Assembly: GCA_015522955.1 (NCBI GenBank)
Contig: WALG01000099.1
Coordinates: forward strand, 1 to 9,151
Direction: 5' to 3'
Source of the DNA: DHVE2 group archaeon
Lineage (GTDB): Archaea > Thermoplasmatota > Thermoplasmata > Thermoplasmatales > Aciduliprofundaceae
DNA: 9,151 nucleotides
The notes under the pieces are model-generated. The model worked only from the letters and a program-made list of their open reading frames with translations. It ran no database searches and had not been told where the DNA came from. Every line of letters starts with the position of its first letter. Position 1 is the stretch's first letter. The position numbers were made by a program, and so were the translations under genes. Shown piece after piece: positions 7,864 to 9,151 of the stretch.

Positions 7864-7888
7864 CAGCGAGATATTTTCATCAAATTGG

Positions 7889-8053
7889 ATGGAGGAGAAA
7901 ATAGTTCACCTGAAACTTCAGGAGCATCCTGAGATTACCGTAGGAGAACTCTATGAGATTATGAAAGAGTTGGCACTAAAATATCCTGAGCGCGAAATAT
8001 TTTTTGATGGTGATGAGCAGGCTATATGCTCAAGGCCTAAAAAGCCCAAGTGA
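7889..8053 (+). CDS. Small acidic protein of 54 aa, unknown function
   Basis: Seen: an ATG-to-TGA frame of 54 codons preceded by a near-ideal TATA box at leaderless spacing. The product has a short N-terminal strand-like segment (residues 4-10), an amphipathic helix with T-V-G-E-L-Y-E-I-M-K-E-L at 17-28, then Y-P-E-R-E-I-F-F-D-G-D (32-42), a single Cys47, and a basic Pro/Lys tail (R-P-K-K-P-K). The composition is that of a folded soluble protein, with no signal or membrane segment. It is transcribed divergently from the fused ACD gene across a 140-bp promoter region, so the two may share regulation. Its last 17 bp overlap the 3' end of the convergent membrane-protein gene. I recognise no family. 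The gene is shorter than usual gene-calling cut-offs; support comes from promoter position and protein-like composition only. Confidence 0.62.
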   Translation: MEEKIVHLKLQEHPEITVGELYEIMKELALKYPEREIFFDGDEQAICSRPKKPK

Positions 8054-8237
8054 TGGGCTGAATTATAAGGCCCAGAAGATCCTTGAACATATAACCGGCC
8101 ATGCCCAAGAGTATAAGCACTATGGCTATCAGAATTAGCCAGAAGAGAAGTTTTAAAATAAACTTGGCTGCAATAATTGCCACAAGGGCAATAAGTAAAA
8201 TAACCAGGCATACCATATTCATGGAGGGCATATTCAT
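8037..8237 (-). CDS. Small two-helix membrane protein, unknown function
   Basis: Seen: 66 residues from the first ATG, almost entirely hydrophobic. One transmembrane helix covers about 8-24 and a second about 28-50, separated by Lys-Phe-Ile-Leu-Lys (25-29); Lys52 and Asp53 follow the second helix. Four in-frame ATGs are clustered at 8237, 8231, 8222 and 8216. No Shine-Dalgarno precedes any of them. The TATA-like box at 8252-8246 is about 27 nt before the ATG at 8222, so a leaderless 61-residue product beginning Met-Asn-Met-Val is the best alternative start. The gene lies 32 nt after the 153-aa orphan and overlaps the 54-aa gene tail to tail. I recognise no family; it could be a membrane regulator, a toxin-like peptide or an accessory subunit, and the sequence does not decide. 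Confidence 0.6.
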   Translation of the reverse strand: MNMPSMNMVCLVILLIALVAIIAAKFILKLLFWLILIAIVLILLGMAGYMFKDLLGLIIQPITWAF

Positions 8238-8245
8238 TTAATTGG

Positions 8246-8252
8246 TATTTAA
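8246..8252 (-). promoter_or_regulatory. TATA-like box of the small membrane-protein gene
   Basis: TTAAATA on the minus strand is preceded by the purine-rich CCGAAAAA. It is about 27 nt from the ATG at 8222 but only 12 nt from the ATG at 8237, so it favours the internal start if it is the working promoter. Confidence 0.4.
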
Positions 8253-8269
8253 TTTTTCGGTAAAAATGC

Positions 8270-8731
8270 TTACTTTATGATATTCAAGTCCTTTAGTTTC
8301 TCCCTTCGCTTGTTTATCTCCTCTCTATAGTTCTCTATTTTTTCATCGACATCTCTCTCTTCTAGCGATTTTTTCAGAGAGTAAATTTTGAATATATATC
8401 TTGCAGTGTATAGAGGTCTTATGAGTGAAAATCTTTCCTTTGTATCCATATTCTCTACATGATACTGCGATTCGCTGAGATATTGATCGAAGATTCCCAA
8501 AAAAGCATCCAGTACTTTCTCAAGGTCTTTAGTTTTTATTTTTTCAAGGAGTTTTACAAGTTGTGAATACTCGTTTCCCTCTTTGTCAATCTCATAATTC
8601 TCGTTTTCTATTTTCTCATAGAGAGTTAGTGCTTTGTATATCTTTGATGCTTTGTAATCTCCCAGCATCCTGTTAATTAAATAAGTCACGGTGTAAAGTC
8701 TTTTTTTGTAGGGATCCTTGGATGAAAACAT
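8270..8731 (-). CDS. Charged helical 153-aa protein, unknown function
   Basis: Seen: 153 residues, rich in Lys, Glu, Tyr and Leu, predicted by eye to be almost all helix with no signal or membrane segment. Residues about 7-70 look like paired amphipathic helices. Residues about 67-85 contain K-T-K-D-L-E-K-V-L-D-A-F-L-G-I-F. The C-terminal 118-149 segment (K-K-S-L-E-E-R-D-V-D-E-K-I-E...) looks like a coiled coil. Codon use and composition match the rest of the window. The start at 8731 is supported by a TATA-like box about 25 nt upstream with no Shine-Dalgarno. The decayed insertion element begins about 50 bp upstream. It is followed at 32 nt by the small membrane protein in the same direction, so the pair may be co-expressed. 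I recognise no family; it could be a scaffold or a partner of the membrane protein, but this is a guess. Confidence 0.68.
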   Translation of the reverse strand: MFSSKDPYKKRLYTVTYLINRMLGDYKASKIYKALTLYEKIENENYEIDKEGNEYSQLVKLLEKIKTKDLEKVLDAFLGIFDQYLSESQYHVENMDTKERFSLIRPLYTARYIFKIYSLKKSLEERDVDEKIENYREEINKRREKLKDLNIIK

Positions 8732-8752
8732 AGTAACATGAGGTATTACACA

Positions 8753-8759
8753 CTATATC
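8753..8759 (-). promoter_or_regulatory. TATA-like box of the 153-aa gene
   Basis: GATATAG on the minus strand, preceded by the purine-rich BRE-like AAAAGT, is centred about 25 nt before the ATG at 8731. The spacing is right for a leaderless transcript. It lies outside the insertion element, so the promoter belongs to the gene. Confidence 0.5.
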
Positions 8760-8783
8760 AACTTTTCTGGAGTGTTGGCAAGG

Positions 8784-8810
8784 TGTAGTATCCCGAATTT
8801 ATTTTTACAT
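8784..8810 (+). repeat. Left terminal inverted repeat of the miniature element
   Basis: Begins TGTAGTATCCC and ends ACAT(T). It pairs with 9122-9147 on the opposite strand and contains the transposase stop codon (8805-8807). Confidence 0.7.
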
Positions 8811-9104
8811 TCCAAGTATCCACCTTGCATACTCCCATATCTTTTCTTTGAGAAGTTTTCTGGCGATGACTTCTTCAGGCGTTTCCCCGCACTCAAAGTC
8901 CAAACTCATATGCGTTTTATCGTAATTGTACCACTCTATGAACTCATCAATATCCTTGAAGAATCCGTTGCATAGATACTGTTTATGTAGTTGCCATACT
9001 CTTACTCTTGTGATCCTCTGTATCTCTGCAATCTCCTTTATTTTCCTCCCCATCTCTATTTCTCTGAGAATCTATCGTATTTTCCTGTCGTTCATCTTAA
9101 CCAT
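8805..9104 (-). pseudogene. Transposase remnant: N-terminal HTH joined to C-terminal tail of a DDE transposase, amber-interrupted
   Basis: Seen: reading leftwards from the ATG at 9104, ten codons (Met-Val-Lys-Met-Asn-Asp-Arg-Lys-Ile-Arg) are followed by TAG at 9074-9072. The same frame then continues open for 88 codons to the TAA at 8805. After the stop comes a helix-turn-helix segment (M-G-R-K-I-K-E-I-A-E-I-Q-R-I-T), then almost at once I-D-E-F-I-E-W-Y-N-Y-D-K-T-H-M-S-L, the C-terminal tail typical of integrase-core transposases (F-x-x-W-Y-N...H-x-S-L...T-P-E-E). The whole catalytic core with the DDE residues is missing; the junction lies around 8958-8984. Related transposases as I know them have Trp at the amber position, so a TGG to TAG change is likely. 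Inactive as a transposase. A short 82-aa protein could still start at the ATG at 9053, keeping the HTH. Confidence 0.8.
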
Positions 9105-9121
9105 GGAAGGGATAGTAAACA

Positions 9122-9147
9122 ATGTTAAATTATTTTGGGATACTATA
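9122..9147 (-). repeat. Right terminal inverted repeat of the miniature element
   Basis: On the minus strand it begins TATAGTATCCC and ends ACATT. It matches the left repeat with one mismatch in the first 11 bases and a few mismatches and one gap further in. Confidence 0.7.
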
Positions 9148-9151
9148 GCAC

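Larger units (their letters stand above)
8784..9147 (-). mobile_element. Decayed miniature insertion element with terminal inverted repeats
   Basis: Seen: the left end on the plus strand begins TGTAGTATCCC and continues through an AT-rich stretch to ACATT (8784-8810). The right end on the minus strand begins TATAGTATCCC and continues the same way to ACATT (9147-9122). Ten of the first 11 bases agree, and the inner part agrees with a few mismatches and one gap. Between them is a broken transposase whose stop lies inside the left repeat, as in compact IS elements. The length of about 364 bp is far below a complete element of this kind (about 1.1-1.2 kb), so this is an internally deleted, non-autonomous copy. 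The window ends four bases past the right repeat, so a target duplication cannot be judged. The C-terminal motif suggests an integrase-core (IS481-like) family, by inference. Confidence 0.75.

Noticed and set aside
7749..7888. Possible tRNA or other structured RNA in the divergent intergenic region
   Set aside because: It is AT-rich with no cloverleaf-like arms or CCA end; promoter elements account for it.
7951..8211. 86-codon open frame on the minus strand
   Set aside because: It overlaps both the 54-aa gene and the small membrane-protein gene, and its Ser/Tyr/His/Cys-rich composition is what a shifted or antisense frame gives; no promoter or ribosome site precedes it.
9072..9074. TAG in the transposase remnant as pyrrolysine or programmed read-through
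   Set aside because: The gene already lacks its catalytic core and the position fits a Trp codon changed by one base; simple decay explains it better.

Overview
This window looks like a chromosomal segment of an AT-rich, peptide-fermenting euryarchaeon. TATA-type promoters sit about 25 to 30 nt upstream of start codons with little or no leader. Two ADP-forming acyl-CoA synthetases (ACD) are encoded. A surface protein ends in a P-E-F / hydrophobic / K-R-R tail. The overall picture fits the Thermoplasmatota / DHVE2 (Aciduliprofundum-like) group. That assignment is inferred from gene style and was not tested by a search.

Layout. Positions 11-1930 (+): a secreted or cell-surface right-handed beta-helix (NosD-like) protein, followed by a T-rich archaeal terminator. 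Positions 1952-7748 (-), reading leftwards: a fused alpha-beta ACD (7748-5634) with a strong Shine-Dalgarno; a split ACD alpha subunit (5533-4136) with its own TATA boxes; the ACD beta subunit (4139-3519), coupled to alpha by an ATGA overlap; an alpha/beta-hydrolase (3498-2683); and a COG1407-type metallophosphoesterase (2680-1952, GTG start). The last four are tightly packed and probably form one operon.

Positions 7749-7888 are a divergent promoter region. Rightwards it drives a 54-codon gene (7889-8053) that is supported by a textbook TATA box. That gene overlaps by 17 bp the convergent 3' end of a small two-helix membrane protein (8237-8037, -). Upstream of the membrane protein is a 153-aa charged, helical orphan (8731-8270, -) with its own leaderless-type promoter.

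Positions 8784-9147 hold a decayed, MITE-sized insertion element. It has imperfect terminal inverted repeats of about 27 bp around a transposase remnant in which an N-terminal helix-turn-helix is joined directly to the C-terminal tail of a DDE transposase. Codon 11 of the remnant is an amber stop where Trp is expected.

How the genes work together: ACDs convert acyl-CoAs made during amino-acid or peptide fermentation into free acids while making ATP. Having both a fused and a split enzyme suggests two substrate ranges or two regulatory regimes. The hydrolase and phosphoesterase are co-transcribed neighbours with no obvious role in that reaction. No RNA genes or CRISPR arrays were seen. The best candidates for something undescribed are the 54-aa protein, the small membrane protein, the 153-aa orphan and the miniature element.
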